64,000 nucleotides of DNA from Trochalopteron elliotii (taxonomy: Eukaryota; Chordata; Aves; Passeriformes; Leiothrichidae), in NCBI GenBank assembly GCA_024734555.1, contig JANPWX010000073.1, forward strand, positions 2,804,743 to 2,868,742, written 5' to 3'. Made by a program: the position numbers and the translations under genes. Shown one piece after another: positions 63,068 through 64,000 of the stretch. The notes under the pieces were generated by a model. It saw only the letters and a list, made by a program, of their open reading frames with translations, searched no databases and was not told where the DNA came from. Within the stretch, counting starts at the first letter, position 1. Each line of letters opens with the position of its first letter.

Positions 63068-63927
63068 TGTTGGCAATAAAGCTTAGATAGTCCAAAATAG
63101 ACCTGTAGTCTACCAGAAGTTTGCAAACCTTTAGCCATTCCACTTTCATGCGGTCGTTTTTTTTCTTAGGGGTCTCAGGGTAACAGATCAATCAAGTCCT
63201 AAAGATACTGTGTTGACAGAAGGAACTAAGACAACACAATTTTTTCTGTGCAGCTATCAGCTGTAATGTAAGCATTCTCAGCCCTAATAATAAGCCTAAC
63301 CCCTCTTCTGTGAAGGTCAGGATGAAGAAGGCGAGTTCTGTTTCGGAGTCCTGTATCATCTGGCATGACTGCTAAGAAGGATGCCATTCAAATCTGGCAG
63401 TGTTTTTGTGATAAGAGCATTTGTCCATAGGAGCCACAAGCCTATTTCACGGAGACTGTTGAACAGCCACCAGAGGATATTTAGTCTCTGCTGGCCTGGA
63501 ATTATCCCAGGACTGAAAAACTCCTCAGCCATTACCATTTTCTCAGCTACATAGTTCTGGGGTCAGGTTGTTTCAAAACTTTCAAGATTTATGTTGTTTG
63601 TGAATTTGAAATATTTTTTTTCCTCTTCTGTGGGAATTGCCACCATCTGTAAGTCTCCTTGATCCCTGTTTTATATTGTTACATTGGTATAATTTCGTGT
63701 ATTTATTAACGATTTGATTTTCGTTTTTCTTTCTCTTTTCTTCTCAGATCACTCACAATCAGTTTGTGGCCTTTCTCTGGAGGAGCCTTTCCTTGTCTCT
63801 TGTGTAAGTGTTTATAACATTTTATATTTTTCATTGACACAAGTTGTGCCTTTTGTTCAAGGTCCATCAAAGTCATCCCAGGGCCTCTGTTGCTTCCCGT
63901 GGCCATAGGACTCAATACTGAATTTTT

Positions 63928-63958
63928 ATTCTAATGCAGTTCAAGATTCTAATGCAGT
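63928..63958. repeat. 18-bp period direct repeat, 1.7 copies
   Basis: ATTCTAATGCAGT occurs at 63928-63940 and 63946-63958, separated by TCAAG. Confidence 0.9.
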
Positions 63959-64000
63959 GTCACTTTATGGGACTCAGATTTTAGTTCAGTGACATTGTGT

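Larger units (their letters stand above)
61920..64000. other. Non-genic stretch to window end
   Basis: It contains an octamer ATGCAAAT (62315-62322), a CT microsatellite and two short duplications. No gene was recognised. Confidence 0.5.

Noticed and set aside
1..64000. Prokaryotic or viral features: operons, CRISPR, phage, plasmid origin
   Set aside because: The sequence is clearly vertebrate: CpG-depleted, with CR1 and SINE remnants and no long genes.

Overview
The window is 64 kb of eukaryotic, AT-rich, non-protein-coding DNA, and its repeats point to a bird. Three CR1 LINE 3' ends are recognisable (7628-8072, 14620-14810, 44974-45070). A tRNA-Ile-headed SINE with a CR1-type tail (14081-14223) matches the TguSINE1 family of passerines, so a songbird or other perching bird is the best guess. 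A few heavily decayed MIR-like remnants are also present. Repeat density is low, as is usual for avian genomes.

I found no protein-coding gene I can defend. Open frames reach at most about 170 codons. They lack recognisable domains and are about what chance gives in 64 kb of this composition. They also tend to fall in GC-rich patches or simple repeats that happen to lack stops. No tRNA, rRNA, snRNA or CRISPR array was recognised. The window is probably intergenic or a very long intron.

Layout. 1-940 holds a TATA-like element and a small CpG island with a 24-bp minisatellite. 945-5365 is mostly featureless, with one MIR-like relic. 5366-5640 is a small GC/CpG-rich spot with three inverted repeats. 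5641-14080 carries a CR1, simple tracts, a 33-bp tandem repeat and an 18-bp perfect palindrome. 14081-14810 holds a SINE and a CR1 in opposite orientations. 14811-40500 is a long repeat-poor stretch with candidate conserved non-coding blocks, a p53-type double half-site (26608-26632) and an AT-rich palindrome cluster (39928-39990). 40509-40815 has a DR1 nuclear-receptor-like site and a perfect OCT-SOX composite motif. 42795-45070 has a MIR-like relic and a CR1. 49013-49416 is a decayed ~80-bp tandem array whose units each carry a forkhead plus GATA motif pair. 54000-54215 is the clearest MIR relic. The last 10 kb holds a hairpin and several simple repeats.

No genes here can be shown to work together. 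The most interesting content is possible regulatory DNA: the forkhead/GATA array, the OCT-SOX element and the p53-family element. These rest on motif matches only. Conservation across birds, chromatin data and repeat masking would be needed to confirm them.
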